Of a stretch of 44,266 nt of DNA, positions 7,545-16,201 are shown in pieces (the first letter of the stretch is position 1; every line of letters begins with the position of its first letter). Source of the stretch: an uncultured Actinobaculum sp. (GTDB lineage: Bacteria; Actinomycetota; Actinomycetes; Actinomycetales; Actinomycetaceae); contig CALIHR010000043.1 in NCBI GenBank assembly GCA_938020505.1, positions 1 through 44,266 of the forward strand, in the 5' to 3' direction. The position numbers were made by a program, and so were the translations under genes. Under the pieces are notes generated by a model. The model made no database searches, was not told where the DNA came from, and saw nothing but the letters and a program-made list of their open reading frames with translations.

Positions 7545-9055
7545 CACTTCTCCTCCCAATCGGCCGCCGGGCAGCTTTGGGCCAGCGGTTTTCCAAGCCC
7601 CGCCTCGACGGCGCCTGCGACCCGGTACATCTGTGCGTCAGCGTGGGCGGGCGCCAAAATCTGAAGCCCGACGGGAAGGCCGCCGGCAAGCCCGCTGGGT
7701 ATGGAAATTCCTGGTATTCCAGCCAAATTCGCGGGAATCGTCGTAATGTCGAGGACGTACATCGCCAGCGGGTCCTCCAGTTTGGAGCCCAATTCCCATG
7801 CGGTCACGGGCGACGTCGGCGAAACGAGCACGTCCGCCTCGCCGAAGGCGGCGTCGAAATCGCGCTGTACGAGCGTGCGCACCTTTTGGGCGCTGCCGTA
7901 ATAGGCGTCGTAGTAGCCCGAGGACAAAACGTGCGTCCCCAAGATGATCCTGCGTTTGACCTCCGGGCCAAAGCCCGCGCCCCGCGTGGCGGCCATGACC
8001 GTTTCCGCGGTGACCGGCCCCTCCTCCGGCTCGACGCGGATTCCGTAGCGCATGCCGTCGAATCGCGCCAGATTCGAAGAAACCTCCGCGGGCATGATGA
8101 GGTAGTAGGCCCCCAGCGCGTACTCGAGCGAGGGGCAAGAAACCTCGACGACCTGGGCCCCCAGACCCTCGATCGTCTTGAGCGCTTCCTGGAAAGACGC
8201 GACGACGCCTTCCTGGCAGCCCTCGCCGCCCAGCTGCTTGACCACGCCCACGCGCAAGCCCTCCAGCGGCTTCGCCGAGGAGGCCGCCGTGGCGACGATT
8301 TCCTCGAAAAGCGGGACGGGCTCATTGAGCGACGTCGAATCGCGCGGATCGTGCCCCCCGACGATCTCCTGGAGGGCGGCGGCGTCCGCGACGTTTCTGG
8401 CGAAGGGCCCGATCTGGTCGAGCGAGGAGGCCATGGCGACGAGGCCGTAGCGCGAGACACCCCCGTAGGTCGGCTTCGCTCCGACGGTCCCCGTGACCGC
8501 GGCGGGCTGGCGAATGGAGCCGCCGGTGTCCGAGCCGAGCGCCCACGGGACCATGAAAGCCGAAACAGCTGCGGCGGACCCTCCCGAGGATCCCCCCGGA
8601 ATGCGGCCGAGGTCCCAGGGGTTGTGCGTTGCGCCGTAGGCGGAGCGCTCCGTCGAGGACCCCATCGCGAATTCGTCCATATTGGTTTTGCCGACGATCG
8701 GCAGGCCGACCTCGCAGAGCCTTTCGACCACCGTCGCGTCGTAGGGAGGCAGCCAGCCTTCCAGTATCTTCGACGCGCAGGTCGTGGGCTTGCCGCGGGT
8801 GACCATGTTGTCCTTGACCGCGATCGGCACTCCGGCGAAACGGTGGAGGCTCTCGCCCGCGGCGCGCCTGGCGTCGACGTCGCGGGCGGCGGCCAGCGCC
8901 CCTTCGCCGTCGACCGAAAGGAAGGCGCCCACCCGCGCATCGACGGCGCGGATCCGGTCGAGACAGGCCTGCGTCAGCTCGACGGAGGTCACCTCGCCCG
9001 CCCGGAGCTTGCGGGCCATCTCCGCGGCGGAGAGCTTGAGGAGATCCTTCATCAT
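7544..9055 (-). CDS. gatA: Asp/Glu-tRNA amidotransferase subunit A (amidase)
   Basis: GatA releases ammonia from glutamine for the transamidation carried out by GatB. The amidase signature is intact: the lysine in V-K-D-N-M, then the G-S-S-G-G-S-A-A-A-V loop and G-S-D-T-G-G-S-I-R, giving the Ser-cisSer-Lys triad. Its 503 residues are typical. The ATG overlaps the gatC stop by four bases, and its own stop overlaps the gatB start, so all three subunits are coupled. Confidence 0.95.
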   Translation of the reverse strand: MMKDLLKLSAAEMARKLRAGEVTSVELTQACLDRIRAVDARVGAFLSVDGEGALAAARDVDARRAAGESLHRFAGVPIAVKDNMVTRGKPTTCASKILEGWLPPYDATVVERLCEVGLPIVGKTNMDEFAMGSSTERSAYGATHNPWDLGRIPGGSSGGSAAAVSAFMVPWALGSDTGGSIRQPAAVTGTVGAKPTYGGVSRYGLVAMASSLDQIGPFARNVADAAALQEIVGGHDPRDSTSLNEPVPLFEEIVATAASSAKPLEGLRVGVVKQLGGEGCQEGVVASFQEALKTIEGLGAQVVEVSCPSLEYALGAYYLIMPAEVSSNLARFDGMRYGIRVEPEEGPVTAETVMAATRGAGFGPEVKRRIILGTHVLSSGYYDAYYGSAQKVRTLVQRDFDAAFGEADVLVSPTSPVTAWELGSKLEDPLAMYVLDITTIPANLAGIPGISIPSGLAGGLPVGLQILAPAHADAQMYRVAGAVEAGLGKPLAQSCPAADWEEK

Positions 9056-9348
9056 TCCTCCCCCAAGATCTGCGGGACGAGGAACTTTCCGTCCTCGGAC
9101 GCGGGGGCGGCGGCCAGAACCTCGTCGCGGTCGAGGGTAGGGACGACGACGTCGGCGCGCATGACGTTGGTGAGCGCGATGGGATGGCTCGTCGCCGGAA
9201 CGTCGGGGGTGGCGACCTCGGAGACCTTGGCTACGGCGGAGGCGATCACGTCGAGCTCCCCGGCCATTCGCTCGATTTCCCCTTCGGTGAGGCGAATGCG
9301 AGCGAGGCCGGCTAGACGTGCAACCTCGTCAACTGAGAAAGACGACAT
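9052..9348 (-). CDS. gatC: Asp/Glu-tRNA amidotransferase subunit C
   Basis: GatC is the small belt subunit that holds GatA and GatB together. The protein (98 residues) begins M-S-S-F-S-V-D-E-V-A-R-L-A-G-L-A-R-I-R-L, the characteristic start, and ends with the F-L-V-P-Q-I-L-type tail. A longer in-frame start exists at a TTG 24 bases upstream, but a -10 box (TAATAT) ends seven bases before the ATG, so the mRNA probably starts at the ATG with no leader. Confidence 0.93.
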   Translation of the reverse strand: MSSFSVDEVARLAGLARIRLTEGEIERMAGELDVIASAVAKVSEVATPDVPATSHPIALTNVMRADVVVPTLDRDEVLAAAPASEDGKFLVPQILGEE

Positions 9349-9355
9349 GCGTTCA

Positions 9356-9361
9356 ATATTA
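9356..9361 (-). promoter_or_regulatory. -10 box for leaderless gatCAB mRNA
   Basis: TAATAT on the minus strand ends seven bases before the gatC ATG, the normal distance between -10 and +1. There is no Shine-Dalgarno sequence. The -35 region is weak. Confidence 0.5.
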
Positions 9362-9419
9362 CGCGGTTGCAAGCGAACTCGCCGGGGCGCGTCCGGGGTA
9401 GCTTTTCACGGAGCGGCCG

Positions 9420-10715
9420 ATGCAAAAACGACGCCTCTCTCTATACAGTTGGACCATGCAAAAATTCCGGGGCCCCAAGCAGCGCCATGTCCTTTCCGCC
9501 GCCAAATGGTGGGTTTTGGGAACCGCTGCCGCGCAGGCTGCCGCGATCGCCGCCGTCAGCGTCATCGACGCCATGCGGAAGAAGCGGGCGCCCCAATCGG
9601 GCCGTTTCCCCCATCTTCCGCCGCAAAACGCGCAGGTCGGGCCGAATTCGATGACGATCTTCACCTACGGCCGCGAACTTTACGACGCCATGCTCGCCGA
9701 CATCCGCGCCGCCAAGGACCGCATTTTCTTCGAGTGGTTCATCATCAAAGCCGACGAGACGGGCGCGGAATTCCGAAACGCCCTCATTGAAGCGGCGCAG
9801 CGCGGAGTCGAGACATACGTGATCATCGACACATGGGGCAACGCCAATCAGGATCCGCGTTTTCGCCGCCTGCCGAAGACTGAGCATCTGCACACGCTCC
9901 TCTTCCCCTTCGTCCGCCCCGGCCTGTTCAACGGGCGGGCGCGCGACAAAGGGCGCGACCACCGCAAAATCCTCACCGTCGACAAGCGCATCGGGTACGT
10001 GGGCGGGTACAACATCGGCACCCTCTACGCCCACGAGTGGCGCGACACCCATGTGCGAATCGAGGGGCCGGCAGCCTGGGAGCTTGACGACGCCTTCATC
10101 GACATGTGGAACGACTACCGCAAGAAGCGCCATCCTGCCATCGCCGACGACGGCGTGACCGACTGGGACGCAACCGTCCGCGCGGTCATGAACACCCCGG
10201 CCCTCAACGTCTTCCCCATCAGCGCCCTGTACATGGACGCCATCAACCGGTCGGCCGTCCGGGTGTGGATAACGATGGGCTACTTCATACCCGAGGAGCC
10301 GATGCTCATCGCCCTGACGAACGCCGCGCGCCGGGGCGTCGACGTCAGAGTGCTCATCCCCGAGTACTCGAACCACATCGTCGGCGATTGGGCGGGGCGC
10401 CCCCACTACGAGCGCCTTCTGCGCTCGGGGGTGCGAATCTTCCTCTACGAAGAGGCCATGGTCCACGCCAAGACGATGACCGCCGACGGACGGTGGTCCA
10501 CCGTCGGCACGGCAAACATCGACCGGCTCTCGCTTCGCGGCAACTTCGAGATCAACGTCGAAGTCTTCGACGCCGGATTCGCCGCGGCCATGGAGCGCAT
10601 ATTCGAGGTCGATCTCGCCAACTCGCACGAGCTGACCCTCGAGCAGTGGCAGGCGCGCGGCAGGCGCGACAGGGTTCTCGAGACGGTCCTGCGCCCTCTG
10701 GCGCCGCTGTTATAG
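9420..10715 (+). CDS. Phospholipase D / cardiolipin-synthase-like protein
   Basis: Two HKD motifs mark the PLD superfamily: H181-x-K183-x4-D188 (in R-D-H-R-K-I-L-T-V-D) and H349-x-K351-x4-D356 (in V-H-A-K-T-M-T-A-D-G). One membrane helix near residues 28-50 would anchor it in the cytoplasmic membrane. The arrangement and length (431) resemble ClsA/ClsC-type synthases that condense two phosphatidylglycerols, or a PG and a CDP-alcohol, to cardiolipin; substrate choice cannot be read here. The ATG chosen has GGAG six bases upstream. A second ATG at 9456 follows a TATACA box by eight bases and could serve a shorter leaderless form; both starts carry ATGCAAAAA. Confidence 0.85.
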   Translation: MQKRRLSLYSWTMQKFRGPKQRHVLSAAKWWVLGTAAAQAAAIAAVSVIDAMRKKRAPQSGRFPHLPPQNAQVGPNSMTIFTYGRELYDAMLADIRAAKDRIFFEWFIIKADETGAEFRNALIEAAQRGVETYVIIDTWGNANQDPRFRRLPKTEHLHTLLFPFVRPGLFNGRARDKGRDHRKILTVDKRIGYVGGYNIGTLYAHEWRDTHVRIEGPAAWELDDAFIDMWNDYRKKRHPAIADDGVTDWDATVRAVMNTPALNVFPISALYMDAINRSAVRVWITMGYFIPEEPMLIALTNAARRGVDVRVLIPEYSNHIVGDWAGRPHYERLLRSGVRIFLYEEAMVHAKTMTADGRWSTVGTANIDRLSLRGNFEINVEVFDAGFAAAMERIFEVDLANSHELTLEQWQARGRRDRVLETVLRPLAPLL

Positions 10716-10737
10716 GAGCGCGTCCCATGCTGCCTTA

Positions 10738-10809
10738 GGGGCGAGCGCCGGTTTCGGGGTGAGCTCTGCTTTGGGGGCGAGCGCCGGTTTGGGGGCGAGC
10801 GCCGGTTTC
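10738..10809. repeat. 18-bp minisatellite, four units
   Basis: Four head-to-tail 18-bp units of the type GGGGCGAGCGCCGGTTTC; units 1, 3 and 4 differ only at the last base, unit 2 is diverged, and a degenerate fifth follows to 10827. The tract lies in the 188-bp gap between the convergent PLD and ligA genes. It is in multiples of three but no gene covers it. Confidence 0.85.
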
Positions 10810-10903
10810 GGGGCATGCGCCGAAGCCGGGCGATTCAGCCCTTATCGCCCGGGACGGATTCAGACGGCTGGGCCCGGCGCCGTCGTCCGTCGCGATTCGC
10901 CCC

Positions 10904-13303
10904 TCACGTCTGCGATTGCCTCGTCGGAATCTCGCCGGTGCGAAGGAGCTCCTCGAACTGCTCCTCGTTGAGCGTCGGCACGCCCAGCGCCTCCGCTTTC
11001 GCGGCCTTGGATCCGGGATTCGCCCCGACGACGACGGCCGCGGTCTTCTTCGAGACGCTTCCGGCGGCCTTGCCGCCCCGGGCTTCGACGGCCTCCTTGA
11101 CCGAATCGCGGGTGTAGCCCGCGAGCGTCCCGGTGGCGACCACGGTCATCCCCTTCAGGGTCTGCGGAAGCCCCTGCCTTTCGGCGGCCTCGTCGGCAAA
11201 CGCCACACCGGCGGCCTCCCAGGCCTCGACTACCTCGATGTGCCAGGGGACGTCGAACCAGTCGAGGAAAGACTGGGCGATGACCTGGCCGACGCCGTCG
11301 ATTTGCGCCATCTCTTCGACGGAGGCCTCCCTGGCCGCGCTCAGCGAGCCGAAGGCCGAGGCGACGGCCTTCGCGGCGGTCGGGCCGACGTGCCGAATCG
11401 ACAGCGCGACGATCTTTCGCCACAGCTCTTTCGTTCGGGCGGCCTGCAGTTCCGCGACGACGAGCTCGATCATCTTCCCCGGCTTCGAAGGCGATGCGAG
11501 CTCTGCGGGCCCGCCCTTGGGGCGGCGCCATTTCGGCTTCGTCCAGGCCGCCCGGACCCGGCGGAAGTCGCCCGTCGGCTCGCCTTTGACCCGGACCTCC
11601 TGCCATATCCACACGTCCTTGACGCTCTCGGGGGCAAGCTCGAAAAGCCCCGCCTCCGAGGAGAGCGCCGGCGTCTGGGGAGCCGGAATTCCGAAACTTC
11701 GCTGGACGTCCGGGGCGACGATGTCTTCAGAGTCGATTATCGCGCCGTCGTGGTCGACGACGCCGAGTTCGCGCAGCTTCTCCGGCGGCGCGAAGACCGT
11801 GCGGGTGCGGCCGTCTTCGTCCTCGATGTGCAGCTTGCGCCCCTCCGCGAAAGCCATGAGCGCGTCGGGGCGGCGACGCTCGGGATCGGTCAGCCACAGC
11901 GAGGTCTCCTCGCCGAGCGCTTCGACGTCCAGGGCCGCGCGGCTGCCGATGTAGGCGACGCGCTCGGCCAGTTGGGCCGGGCACGAGCGGGAGTTGGGGC
12001 AGCGGATGTCGACGTCCCCCTCCTTGGCCGGGGCCAGCTCGGTCCCGCACGACGGGCATGCGGACGGCATCGTCCACTCGCGCTCGCTCCCGTCGCGCAG
12101 CGCGCTCACCGGGCCGAGGACCTCGGGAATGATGTCGCCGGCCTTTCGCACGACGACGACGTCGCCTATGAGCACGCCCTTGCGCGCGACCTCTGAAGGA
12201 TTGTGAAGCGTCGCCTGCGCGACGGTCGAACCGGCCACCGTCACGGGCTTCATGACGGCAAAGGGGGTGACGCGCCCCGTGCGTCCCACCTGCACTTTGA
12301 TGTCGAGCAGCCGCGTCTCGACCTCCTCCGGCGGATACTTGTAGGCCACGGCCCACCTGGGCACGCGCGACGTGGCCCCCAGGTCCTCCTGTTCGGCGCG
12401 CGAGTTTATTTTGAAGACGGCGCCGTCGATGCCGTGAATGAGATCCGACCGCGAGTCGGCGTATTTGCGGACGAATCCTTCGACGTCGTCCCAACTTGAC
12501 ACGAGCCGCGCATACGGGGAAACGGGCACGCCCCATTCCCGAAATAGCTCGTAGAGGCCCTTTTGACTCGCCAGCTTCTCGGCTGCGGCGGGGGACGCCC
12601 CGTCAATGCGCCCGGCGCCGTGGGCGATGAAGGCCAGCGGACGCTCGGCCGCGGCCTTCGGGTCTTTCTGCCGAAGCGATCCGGCCGCCGCGTTGCGGGG
12701 ATTGGCGAACTCCTTGAGCCCGGCGGCCCTCTGCCGCGCGTTGAAGCTGTCGAATTCGGCGAGCGGAATGAAGACTTCGCCCCGAATTTCGACGACGTCG
12801 GGGAAATCCCCGCTCAACGACCGCGGCACGGACGAAATGGTGCGAACGTTCGCGGTGACGTCCTCTCCCGTCACTCCGTCGCCGCGCGTCGCTCCGACGG
12901 CGAGCTCGCCCCCGACGTAGCGAAGGTTGACGGCAAGACCGTCGATTTTAACCTCGGCGGTGCATTCCGCGGCCCCGGCGGTCCCCTCGTACCACTCTTT
13001 GAGGTCGTCGAGGGTGAAGACGTCCTGCAACGAGTAGAGCCGTTCGAGGTGCGCGACGCTCTCGAAGCCCGCGGCTGCGGGGGCGCCGACGGATTGGGCG
13101 GGCGAGGAATCGACCGCCAGCTCGGGATGCTCCGCCTCGAGGCTCCGCAATTCGCGGACGAGGCGGTCGTAGTGCTCGTCGGTGACGATCGGCTCGTCGC
13201 CCGAATGGTAGGCCGTTTGGGCCGAAGCCACGAGGGGGGCTATCTCGTTCCAACGCTCGCGGGCGTCGCCGAAGTTCTCAGTCACCTCACCATTGTGGCC
13301 CAT
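10904..13303 (-). CDS. ligA: NAD-dependent DNA ligase with central insertion
   Basis: LigA seals nicks in duplex DNA using NAD+. Adenylation lysine K119 lies in V-K-I-D-G, followed by R-G-D-G-x-x-G-E-D-V-T, the OB fold, a four-cysteine zinc finger (C-P-S-C ... C-P-N-S-R-S-C), helix-hairpin-helix motifs and a C-terminal BRCT domain (T-V-V-A-T-G-T-L). At about 799 residues it is over 100 longer than the common 670-690. The extra sequence follows the zinc finger and the L-D-V-E-A-L-G-E motif, and includes a D-G-R-T-R-T-V segment and a W-Q-E-V-R-V-K-G-E segment. Similar expansions are known in bifidobacterial and actinomycete ligases. Start choice is uncertain: ATG here, a GTG 18 bases inside, or a GTG 69 bases upstream are all possible. 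Confidence 0.93.
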   Translation of the reverse strand: MGHNGEVTENFGDARERWNEIAPLVASAQTAYHSGDEPIVTDEHYDRLVRELRSLEAEHPELAVDSSPAQSVGAPAAAGFESVAHLERLYSLQDVFTLDDLKEWYEGTAGAAECTAEVKIDGLAVNLRYVGGELAVGATRGDGVTGEDVTANVRTISSVPRSLSGDFPDVVEIRGEVFIPLAEFDSFNARQRAAGLKEFANPRNAAAGSLRQKDPKAAAERPLAFIAHGAGRIDGASPAAAEKLASQKGLYELFREWGVPVSPYARLVSSWDDVEGFVRKYADSRSDLIHGIDGAVFKINSRAEQEDLGATSRVPRWAVAYKYPPEEVETRLLDIKVQVGRTGRVTPFAVMKPVTVAGSTVAQATLHNPSEVARKGVLIGDVVVVRKAGDIIPEVLGPVSALRDGSEREWTMPSACPSCGTELAPAKEGDVDIRCPNSRSCPAQLAERVAYIGSRAALDVEALGEETSLWLTDPERRRPDALMAFAEGRKLHIEDEDGRTRTVFAPPEKLRELGVVDHDGAIIDSEDIVAPDVQRSFGIPAPQTPALSSEAGLFELAPESVKDVWIWQEVRVKGEPTGDFRRVRAAWTKPKWRRPKGGPAELASPSKPGKMIELVVAELQAARTKELWRKIVALSIRHVGPTAAKAVASAFGSLSAAREASVEEMAQIDGVGQVIAQSFLDWFDVPWHIEVVEAWEAAGVAFADEAAERQGLPQTLKGMTVVATGTLAGYTRDSVKEAVEARGGKAAGSVSKKTAAVVVGANPGSKAAKAEALGVPTLNEEQFEELLRTGEIPTRQSQT

Positions 13304-13384
13304 CCGGACGGCCCGAGGCCGCTCATCCCCGCGAAGGGCTGAGCATCCCCCCAAAGGATCGGTTGCATACACAAGAAAACATGG

Positions 13385-13456
13385 CGCATGCCACTAATTC
13401 CATGCGACCCCGGCTAATTTTCGTGCTTTCGCATGGAAATTTCAGACATACCATGC
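13385..13456. promoter_or_regulatory. Cluster of GCATG inverted repeats upstream of the kinase operon
   Basis: Two inverted repeats lie side by side: CGCATG-N10-CATGCG (13385-13406) and GCATGG-N14-CCATGC (13431-13456). They sit in the gap between ligA and the divergent two-component operon and are good candidates for response-regulator binding sites. Confidence 0.4.
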
Positions 13457-13522
13457 CAGCGACGCGCAAACCTCCTCCGTCCGTAGACCTATTTTCTTCT
13501 GCCTGACCGTATCCTTGTATCT

Positions 13523-14779
13523 ATGGCACAAGTGTGGCGTGGCTATGTGACGTTCAAGGGGGTTAGCCCCATCGACGTCGTATCCGCGTTACTCATCGGA
13601 CTCCTTTTCTGGTTCCAGCCGACCCCCTTTCTCGTCCCCTTCACCCAGCTTCCGATAGAGCGCCAAGGGCTCGGCTGGTTTGCCAACCTTCTCATCGGGC
13701 TGGCCTACGCCGTCCCCATGGCCTTCCGGCGCACGCACCCCGTGCCGAGCGCGCTGACGATTCTGTGCGGCGCCGGAGTGCATCTCCTCCTCGAGCCCGC
13801 GAACATCACCCTCGCCGACTTCGCCGTGGTGGCCGCGGTCTACGCCGTGACCGTCTACGGCCCCGTGTGGGCCCACCGCCTCGTTTTGAGCCTCGCTTTG
13901 CTCGGATCGTTCTTCATCGCGATCCCGACGCTCACGATGGGCGGGGCGATACGCAACGACTGGGCGACGTGGGGCCCTTTCCTGGGAATCGTCACGTACA
14001 TCATGGCCGTGGTCCTCGCCGTCTACGGCCTGGCCCTCGCCCGGCGCTCGCAGCTGGCGAAAATGCTCTCGCTCATGCGCATCGCCAGCGACGCGCAGGC
14101 CGCTGCGAAAACCGAGAGGGAGCTCGCCGTGCTCGAGGAGCGCTCGCGCATCGCCCGGGAAATGCACGACATCGTCGCGCACACGCTTTCGGTGGTCATC
14201 GCGCAGGCCGACGGCGGACGCTACGCCGCGACAAAAGACCCCGAGGCATCCACCCGCGCCCTCGCGACCATTTCCGACATGGCCAGGGACGCGCTCAAGG
14301 ACATCCGCTCGATCATCGGCGTCCTCCGGGAGTCCGAAGGCGACGAGCAGCCGACCCTTCCCCAGCCCATCGAACGCGACCTGGAGACGCTCGTGCGGAA
14401 CGTGCGCGATTCGGGGGTCAAGGTCTCCTTCGTCCGCACGGGGCAGTCGCGCACGCTTCCCGTCGGCGTCGGAAACGCGGTTTACCGCATCTGCCAGGAA
14501 GCCATCACGAACTCCCTCAAACACGCGGGCCCGACGCCCCACATCACCGTGCTGCTTCAGACCACCGATGCGGCCCTGCTCTTGCAAGTCGACGACGACG
14601 GACGCGGCGCCGCGGCCCCGAGCGACGGAAAGGGCCACGGCCTCATCGGCATGTCGGAGCGAGCGTCGGCATTCGGCGGGAGCGTCACATCCGGCCCGCG
14701 TCCCGGAGGCGGCTTCCGCGTCCTCGCATCCATTCCGATTCCTCACCTCGACAACAGCAATAGGAGCGAACATGACTGA
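13523..14779 (+). CDS. Sensor histidine kinase, NarL/DesK-type
   Basis: A 418-residue membrane kinase. The N-terminal 150 residues contain about five hydrophobic helices, with no large extracellular loop. Then come a HisKA_3 dimerisation domain with phospho-acceptor H215 in R-E-M-H-D-I-V-A-H-T-L and a HATPase_c domain (N box E-A-I-T-N-S-L-K-H-A, G1 box D-D-D-G-R-G, G2 box G-H-G-L-I-G-M). The lack of an extracellular sensor suggests intramembrane sensing. It is the first gene of a four-gene operon, and its stop overlaps the regulator start. No clear Shine-Dalgarno sequence precedes the ATG. The signal is unknown. Confidence 0.9.
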   Translation: MAQVWRGYVTFKGVSPIDVVSALLIGLLFWFQPTPFLVPFTQLPIERQGLGWFANLLIGLAYAVPMAFRRTHPVPSALTILCGAGVHLLLEPANITLADFAVVAAVYAVTVYGPVWAHRLVLSLALLGSFFIAIPTLTMGGAIRNDWATWGPFLGIVTYIMAVVLAVYGLALARRSQLAKMLSLMRIASDAQAAAKTERELAVLEERSRIAREMHDIVAHTLSVVIAQADGGRYAATKDPEASTRALATISDMARDALKDIRSIIGVLRESEGDEQPTLPQPIERDLETLVRNVRDSGVKVSFVRTGQSRTLPVGVGNAVYRICQEAITNSLKHAGPTPHITVLLQTTDAALLLQVDDDGRGAAAPSDGKGHGLIGMSERASAFGGSVTSGPRPGGGFRVLASIPIPHLDNSNRSEHD

Positions 14780-15464
14780 GGTATCTAAAATCCGCGTGGG
14801 TCTCGTCGACGATCAAGCCCTCGTGCGGACGGGCTTCGCCATGGTGATCGACTCCCAGGACGACATGAAGGTGGTCCTGGAGGCGAGCAACGGCAAAATC
14901 GCCCTCGAACGCCTGACCGTCGTGCCCGCGGACGTCATCCTCATGGACATCAGGATGCCCGTCATGGACGGGCTCGAAGCGACGGCGACCATCACCTCCA
15001 AACAGCTTCCCACCGGCGTCTCCCCGAAGATCCTCATCCTCACGACATTCGAAGAGGAGGAGTACATCATGGGCGCCGTCCAGGCCGGCGCCTCGGGATT
15101 CCTGGTCAAGGACGCGCCGCCGGACCAAATGCTCGAGGCGATCAGGACGATCTACCGCGGCGACGCCGTGATCGGCCCCTCGTCGACGAAGAAACTCGTT
15201 GAGAAGCTGGCCAAGGAGGCCACCGCGATGCGGGCGACCGACCCGCACATCCTCGACGGGCTGACCGAGCGCGAGATCGAGGTCCTCAAGCTCGTCGCGC
15301 AGGGGCTGACCAACGGCGAGATTGCAAAGACCCTGACGGTTGCGGAAGCCACGATCAAAACCCACATCGGCCATATTTTCTACAAGCTAGGTGCGCGCGA
15401 CCGCGTTCAGGCCGTCGTCCTCGCTTATGAAGCCGGCCTCGTTCGTCCGGGCGATCTGACGTGA
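14772..15464 (+). CDS. NarL/LuxR-family response regulator
   Basis: A 230-residue regulator: receiver domain with phospho-acceptor D59 in I-L-M-D-I-R-M-P-V-M-D-G and the conserved lysine in L-V-K-D-A, then a LuxR-type helix-turn-helix (L-T-E-R-E-I-E-V-L-K-L-V-A-Q-G-L, T-I-K-T-H). It is the cognate partner of the kinase encoded just upstream. The ATG has AGGAG six bases upstream and lies inside the end of the kinase gene. Likely targets are this operon and its GCATG repeats (inference). Confidence 0.94.
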   Translation: MTEVSKIRVGLVDDQALVRTGFAMVIDSQDDMKVVLEASNGKIALERLTVVPADVILMDIRMPVMDGLEATATITSKQLPTGVSPKILILTTFEEEEYIMGAVQAGASGFLVKDAPPDQMLEAIRTIYRGDAVIGPSSTKKLVEKLAKEATAMRATDPHILDGLTEREIEVLKLVAQGLTNGEIAKTLTVAEATIKTHIGHIFYKLGARDRVQAVVLAYEAGLVRPGDLT

Positions 15465-16201
15465 CCGACATCCTCTCGGCGTCGTCGCTGACGAAGGTCT
15501 ACGGCGAGGGGCCGCTCGCCGTTCGCGCCTTGAACGACGTGGGCCTCGCCTTCCCCAGGGGACGGTTCGCCGCGATCCTGGGGCCTTCCGGCGCGGGAAA
15601 GTCTGCCTTCCTCCACATCGTGGGAGGCTTGGACGCCCCGACGTCGGGAAGCGTGACGGTCGCGGACCTCGAACTCCCCTTCGCCGACGAGGAAGCGCTG
15701 GCCCGGATCCGTTCCGAACACATCGGCTTCGTCTTCCCCGGGGAGAATCTTCTGCCCCATCAAACGGCGCGCCAGAACATCGAGCTTCCGATGCGGATGA
15801 GGGGCGAGAAAGCCGACGAAGGCTGGTATTCGTCGGTGGTCAGGACCATGGGCATCGCGGGCGTCATGGACGAGCTTCCGTCCCGCCTTCCGCGGGCGAT
15901 GCAGCAGCGCGTGGCCGTTGCCCGGGCGATCCTGGGGCGCCCCGCGATCATCTTGGCCGACGATCCCGCGCATTCGCTCGACTCGAGGGCCTCGCTGGAG
16001 ATCGTCGAATTGCTGCGCCTGTGCGTGCGGGAATTCGGGCAGACCGTGCTCATGGCCACCCAGGATCTGGCGGAAGCGGCTTTGGCCGAGCGGGTGATCC
16101 TGTTCTCCGACGGCGGGGTCGCCGGCGAGATATCCGAGCCCACTCCAGTTTCCATCCTCACCGCCCTGGAGGCGCTGAGCCTACGCTCGGGGCCGGGATG
16201 A
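15461..16201 (+). CDS. ABC transporter ATPase of the MacB/LolD type with degenerate catalytic motifs
   Basis: A 246-residue nucleotide-binding subunit that pairs with the FtsX-like permease downstream. Walker A is intact (G-P-S-G-A-G-K-S, 41-48) and the D-loop S-L-D is kept. Four other motifs depart from the family: the Q-loop reads F-V-F-P instead of F-V-F-Q (residue 93), the signature reads L-P-R-A-M instead of L-S-G-G-Q/E (143-147), the Walker B glutamate is Asp (L-A-D-D-P, 168), and the H-loop histidine is Gln (A-T-Q-D, 201). The frame is intact and flanking residues (Q-Q-R-V-A-V-A-R-A, L-D-S-R) are conserved, so this is not a sequencing shift. ATP binding is plausible, normal hydrolysis is not. 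GTGA overlap with the regulator and ATGA overlap with the permease couple it tightly. Confidence 0.9.
   Translation: MTDILSASSLTKVYGEGPLAVRALNDVGLAFPRGRFAAILGPSGAGKSAFLHIVGGLDAPTSGSVTVADLELPFADEEALARIRSEHIGFVFPGENLLPHQTARQNIELPMRMRGEKADEGWYSSVVRTMGIAGVMDELPSRLPRAMQQRVAVARAILGRPAIILADDPAHSLDSRASLEIVELLRLCVREFGQTVLMATQDLAEAALAERVILFSDGGVAGEISEPTPVSILTALEALSLRSGPG

Noticed and set aside
5631..7664. A 677-codon plus-strand frame opposite gatB that reaches into the putP-gatB gap
   Set aside because: Mostly a gatB shadow; the part in the gap has no ribosome-binding site or recognisable protein.
7577..9790. A 737-codon plus-strand open frame opposite gatA and gatC
   Set aside because: It is antisense to two certain genes, rich in Arg/Gly/His, has no family resemblance, and arises from GC-biased codon positions.
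10738..10827. CRISPR-like repeats
   Set aside because: The 18-bp units are directly adjacent with no spacers, and no cas genes are present.
16021..16197. N-terminal extension of the permease inside the ATPase gene
   Set aside because: It overlaps the ATPase in another frame, while the ATG in the ATGA overlap begins directly before the first membrane helix.
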